The notes beneath the pieces were generated by a model. The model saw only the letters and a list, made by a program, of their open reading frames with translations, had not been told where the DNA came from and searched no databases. 64,000 nt of DNA, taken from contig NZ_CP067102.1 in NCBI RefSeq assembly GCF_016616885.1, positions 6,538,501 through 6,602,500 on the forward strand, written 5' to 3'. Shown piece after piece: positions 50,085-62,461 of this stretch. The first letter of the stretch is position 1; each line of letters opens with the position of its first letter. The position numbers and the translations under genes were made by a program. This stretch comes from Bradyrhizobium diazoefficiens (lineage in GTDB: Bacteria > Pseudomonadota > Alphaproteobacteria > Rhizobiales > Xanthobacteraceae).

Positions 50085-50893
50085 CGAAAATCTCACTGGT
50101 CGTCTCCGACGTCGACGGCACGCTGCTCACCAAGGACAAGACGCTGACGAACCGCGCGCGGTCCGCGGTGCAGAAGCTGCACCAGGCCGGCATCGGCTTC
50201 ACCATCACCTCAAGCCGCCCTGCGATCGGCATGCGCTTCCTGATCGAGCCGCTGGCGCTGTGGCTCCCGGTCGGCCCGTTCAACGGCTCCTCGATCATCG
50301 ACCCCGAGATGAAACCGGTCGAGCAGCATTTGCTCCCGAAAAGCGCGGCCGAGCGGAGCTTGCAGATCCTCCGTGAATTCGGCGCCGACATCTGGCTGTT
50401 CACCACCGACAAATGGCTGATCGACAATGCCAGGGGCAGCTATGTCGCGCATGAGCAGCGCACGATCCGCGCCGATCCGACCATCGTGACGGATTTTTCG
50501 CCGCACCTCGCCAGCGCCTGCAAGATCGTCGGTGCCAGCGCCGATGCGGCAGGGCTCGAGGCTTGCGAGAAGGCGATGCAGCAGGCACTCGGCAGCGAGG
50601 CCACCGCGGTTCGCTCGCAAACTTATTATCTCGACATCACCCCGCCCGGCTTCGACAAGGGCACGTTCGTGCAGGCCATGGCCAAGCGGCTGGGCATTTC
50701 GACCGACGCGGTCGCCACCATCGGCGACATGCAGAACGATCTCGCCATGTTCCGCGTCAGCGGCACCTCGATCGCCATGGGCAACGCCACCGACAGCGTC
50801 AAGGAGCAGGCCACCAACGTCACCGCGACCAACGAGCAGGACGGCTTTGCGGAAGCGATGGAGATGATCTTGAAGCGGAACGGGGTTGGTTAG
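50081..50893 (+). CDS. HAD-family phosphatase (Cof type)
   Basis: A 270-residue type IIB HAD hydrolase. The nucleophile motif is VVSDVDGTLLTKDK (DxD). Motif II is TSSRPA, and motifs III/IV are GFDKGTFVQAMAKRLGI and TIGDMQNDLAMF. The large C2 cap fits sugar-phosphate phosphatases of the Cof/YidA group. As last gene of the pentose-phosphate operon it may clear a sugar phosphate, but the substrate is not predictable. A family D repeat follows and could terminate the transcript. Confidence 0.9.
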   Translation: MTKISLVVSDVDGTLLTKDKTLTNRARSAVQKLHQAGIGFTITSSRPAIGMRFLIEPLALWLPVGPFNGSSIIDPEMKPVEQHLLPKSAAERSLQILREFGADIWLFTTDKWLIDNARGSYVAHEQRTIRADPTIVTDFSPHLASACKIVGASADAAGLEACEKAMQQALGSEATAVRSQTYYLDITPPGFDKGTFVQAMAKRLGISTDAVATIGDMQNDLAMFRVSGTSIAMGNATDSVKEQATNVTATNEQDGFAEAMEMILKRNGVG

Positions 50894-50912
50894 GCGGGCC
50901 GCCGGCTGGCTT

Positions 50913-51040
50913 CAACCTCTCCCGCTTGCGGGAGAGGTCGCCGCGTAGCGGCGGGTGAGGGCTCTCTCCTCTCGGGGCCCTCGCTCGCGGAAACACCCCC
51001 ACCCCTGTCCTCCCCCGCAAGCGGGAGAGGGAGCGCACCT
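50913..51040. repeat. Palindromic repeat element, family D, copy 2
   Basis: The left hairpin is CCTCTCCCGC-TT-GCGGGAGAGG (50916-50937). The middle is CCGCGTAGCGGCGGGTGAGGG. The right arm TCCCCCGCAAGCGGGAGAGGGA pairs internally and with the left arm. It lies exactly between the convergent HAD and GH15 genes, and its GC-rich stems can serve both as a terminator. Confidence 0.75.
50915..50938 (+). terminator. Possible terminator hairpin after HAD gene
   Basis: The palindrome ACCTCTCCCGCTTGCGGGAG plus AGGT starts about 20 bp after the HAD stop: a perfect 10-bp GC-rich stem inside repeat family D. There is no U-run, so it would act mainly as a road-block or transcript-stabilising hairpin. Confidence 0.4.
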
Positions 51041-51064
51041 GCGCCGGTGACGCAGTCAAGGCGC

Positions 51065-52870
51065 TCACTGCTTCGACCGCTGCATCGCCGGCTTCTCGCC
51101 TGCGTGCCTTGCGGCCGAGAGATTGTGCGCAGCGTTGATGAGCGCGATGTGGGTCAATGCCTGCGGAAAATTGCCGGTCTGACGGCGCGCCATGGAATCA
51201 TATTCCTCGGCCAATAGCCCGACATCGTTCGCAAGTCCCGCGACGCGGTCGAACATCTCTTGCGCCTTGTCGAGATTGCCCGCCAGCACATGGGCGTCGG
51301 CCAGCCACAGCGTGCAGGCCAGGAACGCGCCCTCGATCGGCTGCTTTTCCCCGGATATCTCGCGCGGATCGTGCCGCAGCACGAAGCCGTCGCGCATCAT
51401 GTATTTCTCGACGGCCGCGATGGTGCCGCGGATGCGGGGATCCGACGCCGGCAGGAAGCCGACGGCCGGTAGCAGCAGCAGGCTGGCGTCGAGCATTTTT
51501 GAGCCGTAGGACTCGACGAAGGCGTACTCCGCCGCGTCAAAGCCCATGTGGCAGACGTCGCGGTGAATGGCCTCGCGCAAGGCGCGCCAGTGCAAGAGCG
51601 GCGCCTTGAAATCAAAGGTCTCGGCGCTCTTGATGCCGCGGTCGAAAGCGACCCAGGTCATGACCTTGGAGAAGACGTAGTGCCGGGGCTCGCCGCGGCG
51701 CTCCCAGATGCCGTGATCGGGCTGGTCCCAGACCTCGGCGAGATGGTTGAGCACGTTGCATTCCAACGCCCAGGTCTCGTCGTCGAGCTTCAGTTTCGCC
51801 ATCCGCGACTGGTGGAAGGCGTCGATCAACTCGCCATAGACGTCGAGCTGGAGCTGCGCATGCGCGGCATTGCCGATGCGCACCGGCTGCGCGCCTTCAT
51901 AGCCATCGAGCCAGCCCGCCTCCCATTCCAGCAATCGCCGGTGGCCCCAGATGCCGTACATGATCTGCATGCTCGACGGAGAACCGGCGGCCGCGCGCAA
52001 CAGCCAATTGTGCCAGGCCGAGGCTTCCTCGGTATAGCCGGAGTTCATCAGCGCCAGCAGCGTGAAGGTGGCGTCGCGCAACCAGCAGAAGCGATAGTCC
52101 CAATTCCTGGCACCGCCGAGCTTTTCCGGCAACGAGGTGGTGGGCGCGGCGACGATGCCGCCTGTGGGCGCAAACGTCAGCGCCTTCAGCGTGATCAGCG
52201 AGCGCAGGATGAGATCGTGATACTCGCCGTCGCGCGTGCAATGGCTGCACCATTCCTTCCAGAATGTCTCGGTCTCCTGGAGCGCGATCTCCGCGTCGAT
52301 CGGCTCGGGCGGATCGAGATGCGAGGGACCATAGGTCAGGACGAACGGCACGGTCTCGCCGGCGTTGACCACGAACTCGGCAACCGTCGTCAGATCCTGG
52401 CCGCGAGTCTCGACCGGCGTGCGCAGCACGGTCATGTCAGGGCCGGCGACCGCCAGCAGCGAGCGGTCCTCGCAGCGGCGCACCCAGGGAATGTCGATGC
52501 CGAAGCCGAAGCGGATCACGAGCTCCATTCGCATCTTCACCGTGCCGCTCACGCCGCGCACCAGCCGCACGATGTCGGAGGCCTTGCCGCGCGGCGGCAT
52601 GAAATCGATCAGCGCGACGGTGCCGCTCTTCGTTTCAAACCGTGTTTCGAGGATGAGGGTGTCGCCGAGATAGCGGCGCGAGATCGTGATGATGTCGTCG
52701 CTCGGCGCGACCAGCCAGCGGCCGTTCTTGTGCGTGCCGAGGATCGCGGCAAAGCAGGCGTCGGAATCGAAGGCCGGCCAGCACAACCAGTCGATCGAGC
52801 CGTTGCGCCCGACCAGCGCTGCGGTCTCGCAGTCGCCGATCAACGCATAATTCTCGATCTTCTCTGACAA
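51065..52870 (-). CDS. Glycoside hydrolase family 15 protein (glucoamylase or trehalase)
   Basis: A 601-residue cytosolic enzyme. It starts at a TTG (52870) to give MSEKIENYALIGDCETAALV; no ATG fits better. The N-terminal beta-sandwich contains GRNGSIDWLCWPAFDSDACF. The (alpha/alpha)6 barrel has GARNWDYRFCWLRDATFTLL, DQPDHGIWERRGEPRHYVFS and VMTWVAFDRGI, all typical of bacterial GH15. Related mycobacterial proteins are trehalases and others are glucoamylases, so either maltosaccharides or trehalose could be the substrate. It lies beside malQ (30 bp gap) and opposite a glgE/treS region, which favours a glucan/trehalose role. Confidence 0.88.
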   Translation of the reverse strand: MSEKIENYALIGDCETAALVGRNGSIDWLCWPAFDSDACFAAILGTHKNGRWLVAPSDDIITISRRYLGDTLILETRFETKSGTVALIDFMPPRGKASDIVRLVRGVSGTVKMRMELVIRFGFGIDIPWVRRCEDRSLLAVAGPDMTVLRTPVETRGQDLTTVAEFVVNAGETVPFVLTYGPSHLDPPEPIDAEIALQETETFWKEWCSHCTRDGEYHDLILRSLITLKALTFAPTGGIVAAPTTSLPEKLGGARNWDYRFCWLRDATFTLLALMNSGYTEEASAWHNWLLRAAAGSPSSMQIMYGIWGHRRLLEWEAGWLDGYEGAQPVRIGNAAHAQLQLDVYGELIDAFHQSRMAKLKLDDETWALECNVLNHLAEVWDQPDHGIWERRGEPRHYVFSKVMTWVAFDRGIKSAETFDFKAPLLHWRALREAIHRDVCHMGFDAAEYAFVESYGSKMLDASLLLLPAVGFLPASDPRIRGTIAAVEKYMMRDGFVLRHDPREISGEKQPIEGAFLACTLWLADAHVLAGNLDKAQEMFDRVAGLANDVGLLAEEYDSMARRQTGNFPQALTHIALINAAHNLSAARHAGEKPAMQRSKQ

Positions 52871-52900
52871 TGTCGTGCAAGCCTTAAAATCTCCGGCGGG

Positions 52901-54862
52901 TCAACTCCCGCCGGGCAACGAACGTTCCCGCGTCGCCGCCTTCAAAGCCTTGAGATCGACCTTCGAGGCGATCTTGTCGAGCGCAACCGGCAGACGCTGG
53001 CGCCAGTTCGGATGCTCGTCGATCGTGCCGGGAATATTGGGCTGGTCGATCACGCCGAGCAGATCCTCCATCGACACTGCGAGCAGCCGCGACGGCGTGC
53101 GCGACAGGAAATTGAGCACCGAATAGAGATCGTTGGCGCTGATGCCGTTCTGACGCAATATCTGGTCGAGCCCACCGAGCGCATCCCAGCGCGCCTGGTC
53201 GTCCTCGCCGGGATCGAGCCCGAGCGAGCGCTTCATCCTGAGATCGCTGAACGAGCGCCAGCCCGCATAGGTGCAGAGATCATGCGTGTTCAGCGTCACC
53301 AGTGCGTTCGGCCGGTAGTGGTCCGTGTTGCGGAAATGACCGGCATCGTCCCGCTCGAACATCATGACAAGGTACGACCAGATGCCGAAATCCTGCATGG
53401 TCTCGCGAAAACCTTCCGGCACGGTGCCGAGATCTTCGCCGATCACGATGCATTTATGGGTGACGCTCTCGCGCACGACGGCGGCGAGCAGCGCCTCGAG
53501 CGGCATTTGCACATAGGCGCCGTTGTCGGGCTTGAAGCCGCGTGGCACCAGGTACAACCGCTTCAGTCCCAGCACGTGATCGAGCCGGATCGCACCGGCA
53601 TGCCGCATCGAGGCAGCCACCATGTCGGCGAACGGCACGAAGGATTGTGCCTCCAGGCCGCCGGCGTTGAAGCCGGCGAGGCCCCAATCCTGCCCGACGG
53701 TATTGAGCACGTCGGGCGGCGCGCCGACCGCAAGGTGGCGGGAGATCGCCGTCTGCTCGTTCCAGGCATCAAAACCGTTGGACTGGACGCCGACGGCGAC
53801 ATCGAGATAGAGCCCGACGCGCATGCTGAGCTCCGCCGACAGCGCCTTGGCGGCGCGCAATTGGCTGTCCGCCGTCCATTGCACGAATTCGACGAACTCG
53901 ACCTCGCGCTTGTCGGGACCGTTGCGCAAGCCCGCGCATTTGGCATCGTCCGGTTGCTGCCATTCCACCGGCCAGTCCCACCACGGCGCGTTGAAGCGAT
54001 GGCGCAGTACCTCGAAGCAGGCAAAGCGGGACAGCAACGCCCCCCGGTCCGCGCGGAAGGCATCGAACCGGCTGCGGCGGACGCCGCTCGCGCTTTTCAC
54101 GAAACTGTCAAAGGCGGCGCGCAGGCCCAGCCATTTCAGCGCCGCCATATCAACATAAGGGACGCGATCACCTTCGCGCAGCCGCGCGGCGGTCGCTGCC
54201 GCGTCCGGGATGAGGTCGGCCGAAAATTCCGGGATGGCCTCGACGTCGATATAGAGCGGATTGAGAAACAGCCGGCTGTTCGGCGAATACGGGCTGCAAT
54301 CGCCCGGCTGATCGTCGAACAGGACGTGCAGCGGATTGAGCCCGACGCCGTCGGCGCCCAGCTGCCTTGCGAGCCTGACCAGCCCTGCCAGATCGGTGAA
54401 ATCGCCGATGCCCCAGTTGCTATCTGAGCGGACGCTGTAGAGCTGCACGGCGAGGAGCCAGCCGCGGTCGAAATCGCCGCCGAAAGCACGCTCCGGTGCC
54501 ACGATCATCGGCACCTCTTCCGTCGCACCAGCGGCATCAGTCAGCGTCAGCCGGTGATAGCCAAGCGGCAGGCCGGCCGGCCAGGCGATCACCGGCTCGC
54601 GCGTCTCGCCTTGCGCGATCACATTGCCGTCGCCGGTAACCTTCCATTGCAGCGGCGCAGCGCCGGTGGCCGCCAGTTCGGTGCGGGGATTGCCGAGTGC
54701 GCGAACCACGACCGGCCCGCTGACGAAGCGGTAAACCCGCTTCTCCGGCAGGGCGTCGAGGATGGATTTGAGCGCCTCGGGCGCGGTGACCCGCAGCTTT
54801 CCGAGGGCATCGACGAATTCGGATTGAACGCCCTTGATCCGGGCTTGAGCTAAAAGGTCCAT
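52901..54862 (-). CDS. malQ: 4-alpha-glucanotransferase (amylomaltase)
   Basis: A 653-residue GH77 enzyme from ATG 54862. An in-frame GTG lies farther upstream but the ATG start matches relatives beginning MDLLAQARIKGVQSEFVDAL. An N-terminal beta domain precedes the barrel. Barrel motifs: VQLYSVRSDSNWGIGDFTDL, DDQPGDCSPYSPNSRLFLNP, the nucleophile Asp in GAIRLDHVLGLKRLYLVPRG, the acid/base Glu in IGEDLGTVPEGFR, and the third Asp in LNTHDLCTYAGW. It transfers alpha-1,4-glucan segments between acceptors. It is upstream of the GH15 gene in one operon and divergent from glgE. Confidence 0.94.
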   Translation of the reverse strand: MDLLAQARIKGVQSEFVDALGKLRVTAPEALKSILDALPEKRVYRFVSGPVVVRALGNPRTELAATGAAPLQWKVTGDGNVIAQGETREPVIAWPAGLPLGYHRLTLTDAAGATEEVPMIVAPERAFGGDFDRGWLLAVQLYSVRSDSNWGIGDFTDLAGLVRLARQLGADGVGLNPLHVLFDDQPGDCSPYSPNSRLFLNPLYIDVEAIPEFSADLIPDAAATAARLREGDRVPYVDMAALKWLGLRAAFDSFVKSASGVRRSRFDAFRADRGALLSRFACFEVLRHRFNAPWWDWPVEWQQPDDAKCAGLRNGPDKREVEFVEFVQWTADSQLRAAKALSAELSMRVGLYLDVAVGVQSNGFDAWNEQTAISRHLAVGAPPDVLNTVGQDWGLAGFNAGGLEAQSFVPFADMVAASMRHAGAIRLDHVLGLKRLYLVPRGFKPDNGAYVQMPLEALLAAVVRESVTHKCIVIGEDLGTVPEGFRETMQDFGIWSYLVMMFERDDAGHFRNTDHYRPNALVTLNTHDLCTYAGWRSFSDLRMKRSLGLDPGEDDQARWDALGGLDQILRQNGISANDLYSVLNFLSRTPSRLLAVSMEDLLGVIDQPNIPGTIDEHPNWRQRLPVALDKIASKVDLKALKAATRERSLPGGS

Positions 54863-54962
54863 TCGGCACGCAGCTTGCAAGCCATCAACTGGCCGGGGGG
54901 CATTGATTTTAACGTGATCGCGGAAGAGGTTAGTCGCACTTAACTCACAAACCGCGCCTGCC

Positions 54963-55036
54963 GTTCCCAGGGGAACCAATGACACACAAGCGGCTTTCTA
55001 TATAGGTATCAAGCATAGGTTCCCGACAAGGGAAAC
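54963..55036. promoter_or_regulatory. Two GTTCCC-type inverted repeats between malQ and glgE
   Basis: In the divergent promoter region, GTTCCC-AG-GGGAAC (54963-54976) is a perfect 14-bp dyad. A second, TTCCC-GACAA-GGGAA (55020-55034), uses the same half-site. They are about 58 bp apart and flank an AT-rich segment (CTATATAGGTATC) that resembles a -10 region. They are likely binding sites of one regulator of both glucan operons. Confidence 0.5.
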
Positions 55037-55067
55037 GGGCCCCTGCTTTCTTGTCAATGGCATCACC

Positions 55068-57014
55068 GTGAACAAGACAATTCAAACTGTCGAGAGTGCC
55101 GCTTCAGGCAGCGCTTTCCTGATCGAAGACGTCTATCCGTTGGTCGATGGCGGCCGCTTTGCCGTGAAGCGGATCGCGGGCGATCGGGTCGAGGTGTGGG
55201 CCGACATCTACCGCGACGGCGACGCCACAATCAGCGCCGCGCTGATCTGGCGCGGCGAGCAGGACCGGGAATGGCGGCGCGAACCGATGACCCATCACGC
55301 TGATGACCGCTGGTCGGGCGCGTTCACGCCGGTCGAGCCCGGCCAGTTTGTCTATGCCATCGAAGCCTGGACCGACGAATTCGCCACCTGGCGTCACGGG
55401 CTCGAGCGCAAGCGGCTGGCCGGCGGCGACGTCACGCTCGATGCGATCGAGGGAGCGGGCCTCCTGACCAAGGCGCACGGCGCGCCGCAGGATGCCGCGG
55501 CCGTGATCGTCAGGCAATGCGAGGACTATCTCGGCAGCGGGGATGTCGCGCCGCTGCTCGCGACCGAACTGAGCGAGGCCATGGCCGAGAGCCAGGCTCG
55601 CCCCGACCTGACCCGTTCGCCGCTCTTCCCGTTGATCATCGACCGCGACAGGGCGCGCTTCGGCGCCTGGTACCAGATGATGCCGCGCAGCCAGAGCCAG
55701 GTCGCCGGCCGGCACGGCACACTCCGCGACTGCATCGCCCGCGTGCCTGATATCGCCGCCATGGGCCTTGACGTGCTGTATTTCACGCCGATCCACCCGA
55801 TCGGCCGTACCCGCCGCAAGGGCCGCAACAATGCGCCTGTCGCAACCGAGGGCGAGCCCGGCTCACCCTACGCGATCGGCGCGGCCGAAGGCGGGCACGA
55901 CACGCTGCATCCCGAGCTCGGCACCATCGAGGATTTCCGCGCGCTGGTCGCGACCTGCCTCGAATACGGCCTCGAGCTCGCGCTCGATTTTGCCGTGCAA
56001 TGCTCGCCGGATCATCCCTGGCTGACGCAGCATCCGGAATGGTTCAAATGGCGGCCGGACCGCTCGGTGCGGACGGCGGATGGCCCCTATTCCGATATCG
56101 TCATCCCTGACTTCGCGTCCGTCGACCGGATTGGACTGTGGAACGCGTTCCGCGATGCCATGCTGTTCTGGATCGATCATGGTGTTACCATCTTTTCGAT
56201 CGACAATCACGACACTGCGCCGCTTCCATTCTGGGAGTGGCTGATCCGCGACATTCGCCTGCGGCATCCCGAGGTGATCCTGTTCTCCAAGACCTTTGCA
56301 CGACCGAAGCTGATGAAGGGACTCGCCAAGCTCGGCTTCGCGCAGTCCTTCAGCTATTTCCCCTGGCGCACGGCGAAATGGGAGCTGGAGCAATATCTCG
56401 GTGAGCTTGCACACTATCCCGAGCGCGACTTCTACCGGGCGAACCTGTTCGTCAACACCCCGGATCTGCTGCCCTATCATCTCCAGAGTGGCGAAGCCTG
56501 GATGTTCAAGTCGCGCGTTTCGCTGGCGGCAACGCTGTCGGGCAATTACGGCCTCTACAGCGGCTTCGAGCTGCTCGAGCACGACGCCGTCCCCGGCCAT
56601 GAAGAATATCAGGATTCCGAGAAGTACCAGATCAAGCAGCGTGACTGGGACAAGCCCGGCAATATCAAGCCCTACATCACCGCGCTCAACCGCATCCGCA
56701 ACGACAACGCGGCGCTTCAGCAGAGCACCAATCTGCGCGTCCTCGGCATCGAGGACAACGAGACCATCGCCTTCGTGAAGGAGACAGCCGAACCGGCCAA
56801 CACTGTTGTCGCGGCCATCGCCCTCTCGCGCCATGTGCGCGAGTTCTGGTTGCCGCTCGGCGACCTCACGATCGACGTCGGCGGCGAACGCCGCCACGTC
56901 ACGACAATCGAAAATCTCATGACAGGCGAACAGTCCCGCATCGAATGGGGCGGGATCAGGTTGCGTATCGATCCCGACCGCGATCCGGCGGTGCTATTCC
57001 GCTGCCTGGCGTAA
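55068..57014 (+). CDS. glgE: GlgE-like alpha-1,4-glucan:maltose-1-phosphate maltosyltransferase, acid/base residue replaced
   Basis: A 648-residue GH13_3 protein, GTG start. An N-terminal beta-sandwich precedes the catalytic barrel. Barrel landmarks: [40 protein letters not shown], nucleophile Asp379 in [28 protein letters not shown] (third Asp near 466), and [12 protein letters not shown], the maltose-phosphate binding segment. The known acid/base Glu of GlgE (Glu423 in the Streptomyces enzyme, 29 residues after the nucleophile) corresponds here to Lys408 in [11 protein letters not shown]. This is unexpected for an active enzyme. It forms an operon with treS-mak, glgB and glgX, so a glucan role is clear even if catalysis is altered. 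Confidence 0.88.
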   Translation: MNKTIQTVESAASGSAFLIEDVYPLVDGGRFAVKRIAGDRVEVWADIYRDGDATISAALIWRGEQDREWRREPMTHHADDRWSGAFTPVEPGQFVYAIEAWTDEFATWRHGLERKRLAGGDVTLDAIEGAGLLTKAHGAPQDAAAVIVRQCEDYLGSGDVAPLLATELSEAMAESQARPDLTRSPLFPLIIDRDRARFGAWYQMMPRSQSQVAGRHGTLRDCIARVPDIAAMGLDVLYFTPIHPIGRTRRKGRNNAPVATEGEPGSPYAIGAAEGGHDTLHPELGTIEDFRALVATCLEYGLELALDFAVQCSPDHPWLTQHPEWFKWRPDRSVRTADGPYSDIVIPDFASVDRIGLWNAFRDAMLFWIDHGVTIFSIDNHDTAPLPFWEWLIRDIRLRHPEVILFSKTFARPKLMKGLAKLGFAQSFSYFPWRTAKWELEQYLGELAHYPERDFYRANLFVNTPDLLPYHLQSGEAWMFKSRVSLAATLSGNYGLYSGFELLEHDAVPGHEEYQDSEKYQIKQRDWDKPGNIKPYITALNRIRNDNAALQQSTNLRVLGIEDNETIAFVKETAEPANTVVAAIALSRHVREFWLPLGDLTIDVGGERRHVTTIENLMTGEQSRIEWGGIRLRIDPDRDPAVLFRCLA

Positions 57015-57024
57015 GGATCACGCC

Positions 57025-60310
<3,286 letters not shown>

Positions 60311-60318
<8 letters not shown>

Positions 60319-62458
60319 ACTGCCAGCCGAAGCCTACGCGATCATCGAGGGCCGCCACTCCGATCCCTTCCACTATCTCGGGCTGCACCCCGAGGGGGGC
60401 AAGAGCGTTGTGCGTGCCTTCCTGCCCGAGGCCTCCAATGTCGAGGCCGTCGGCGAGCACGGCGAGGTGGCAAAGCTCGATCGCGTCCACGATTCAGGCC
60501 TGTTCATCGGCGCCCTGCCCAACGGCTCGAAGCATTACCAGCTCCGCGCCAAATTCGGCGACAACGTCGTCGAGTTCGAGGACGCCTACCGCTTTCCGCC
60601 GATCCTGACCGACTTCGACCTCTACCTGCTCGGTGAAGGTACCCATCAGCGCATCTATGACAAGCTCGGTGCGCATCCGATGCGGCTCGAAGGCATCGAC
60701 GGCATCGGCTTCGTCGTGCTGGCGCCGAATGCGCGACGCGTGTCCGTGGTCGGTGATTTCAATTTCTGGGATGGGCGGCGTCACCCGATGCGGGTGCGCG
60801 GCGCCGGCTATTGGGAATTGTTCATCCCGAACGCCAAGGCCGGCGACCATTACAAATTCGAGATCATCGGGCCACACGGCCATCTGCTGCCGCTGAAATC
60901 CGACCCGCTGGCGTTTGCCAGCGAGGTTCGGCCGAAGACGGCCTCGATCGTGTTCGACGAAGCGCACCTGCCACGGCCGCGGTCCGCCCCCGACGGCATC
61001 AACGCACTGTCGGCGCCGATGTCGATCTACGAGGTTCATCTCGGCTCGTGGCGCCGCAAGAACGGCGACGAATGGCTGACCTATCGCGAGCTGGCCGAGC
61101 AGCTGCCGGCCTATGCGCGCGACATGGGCTTCACCCATCTCGAATTCCTGCCCGTGAGCGAGCATCCGTTCGACGGCTCCTGGGGCTATCAGCCGACCGG
61201 CCTCTATGCACCGACCAGCCGCTTCGGGACGCCTGAAGATTTCGCGGCACTGGTGGATGCCTGCCATCGCGAAGGCGTCGGCGTGCTGCTCGACTGGGTG
61301 CCCGGTCACTTCCCCGACGACCCGCACGGACTCGGCAGTTTCGACGGCACCTCGCTCTACGAGCACGCCAATCCGCTGCAGGGACGCCATCTCGACTGGG
61401 GCACGCTGATCTACAATTACGGCCGCACCGAAGTGACGAACTTCCTGGTGTCGAACGCGCTGTTCTGGCTGGAGCGCTACGCCATCGACGGCCTGCGCGT
61501 CGATGCAGTGGCGTCCATGCTCTATCTCGACTACAGCCGCCCGCCCGGCGCGTGGATTCCGAACCAGTATGGCGGCCGCGAAAATATCGAAGCCATCAAC
61601 TTTCTGCGCCGTTTCAACACCGAGCTGTTTGCCCGCTTCCCACAGGCGACCACGGCGGCCGAGGAATCCACCGCCTGGCCGCAGGTCTCGCGTCCCGTCG
61701 AATTCGGCGGGCTCGGCTTCGGCTACAAGTGGAATATGGGCTGGATGCACGACACGCTGAACTACATCAGCAAGGATCCGATCCACCGCAAACATCATCA
61801 CGGCGAGATCCTGTTCGGCCTGCACTACGCGTTCTCGGAAAACTTCATCCTGCCGCTGTCACATGACGAAGTGGTGCATGGAAAGCGCTCGATCCTCGGC
61901 CGCATGCCCGGCGACGAATGGCAGCGCTTTGCCAATTTGCGCGCCTATTACAGCTTCATGTTCGGCCATCCCGGCAAGAAGCTGTTGTTCATGGGCGGCG
62001 AGATCGCGCAGAGCCGCGAATGGAATCACGACCAATCGCTCGATTGGCACCTGCTCGAATACAAATATCACTCTGGCATCCAGGCGCTGGTCCGCGACCT
62101 CAACCGGCTTTATCGCGCGGTGCCGGCGCTGCACCAGATGGATTGCGATCAGGCTGGCTTCGAATGGGTGATCACGGATGACGCCAACCGCAACGTCTTC
62201 GCCTGGCTGCGCAAGGGCTTTGACGAGCACGCGCGGTGTCTCGTCGTCGTGAACTTCTCGCCCAACGTCTATCGGAACTACCGCGTTCGCGTACCCTTTG
62301 CCGGCAAGTGGAAAGAGGTATTCAATTCGGACTCCGCCCATTATGGCGGCACCAATGTCGGGAACATCGGCGAGGTCCAGACCGTTGACGGCAAGGCGCG
62401 CGAGCTCCGCCTCACCATTCCGCCGCTCGCCGCGATCTTCCTCGTTCCGGAAAGCTGA
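60311..62458 (+). CDS. glgB: 1,4-alpha-glucan branching enzyme
   Basis: A 715-residue GH13_9 enzyme. The start at 60311 follows AGGAG at 8 bases spacing, inside the treS end; a GTG at 60293 is less likely. A CBM48 module ([34 protein letters not shown]) precedes the barrel. Catalytic segments: nucleophile Asp in [15 protein letters not shown], acid/base Glu in [14 protein letters not shown] and third Asp in [12 protein letters not shown]. It makes alpha-1,6 branches in the glucan elongated by GlgE or by ADP-glucose-dependent synthesis. It is 3 bp upstream of glgX. Confidence 0.97.
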
Positions 62459-62461
62459 CCG

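Noticed and set aside
52871..54985. malQ start at the upstream GTG (54985)
   Set aside because: The additional 41 residues do not look like the family N-terminus, whereas the ATG at 54862 begins the conserved MDLLAQARIKGVQSEF segment.
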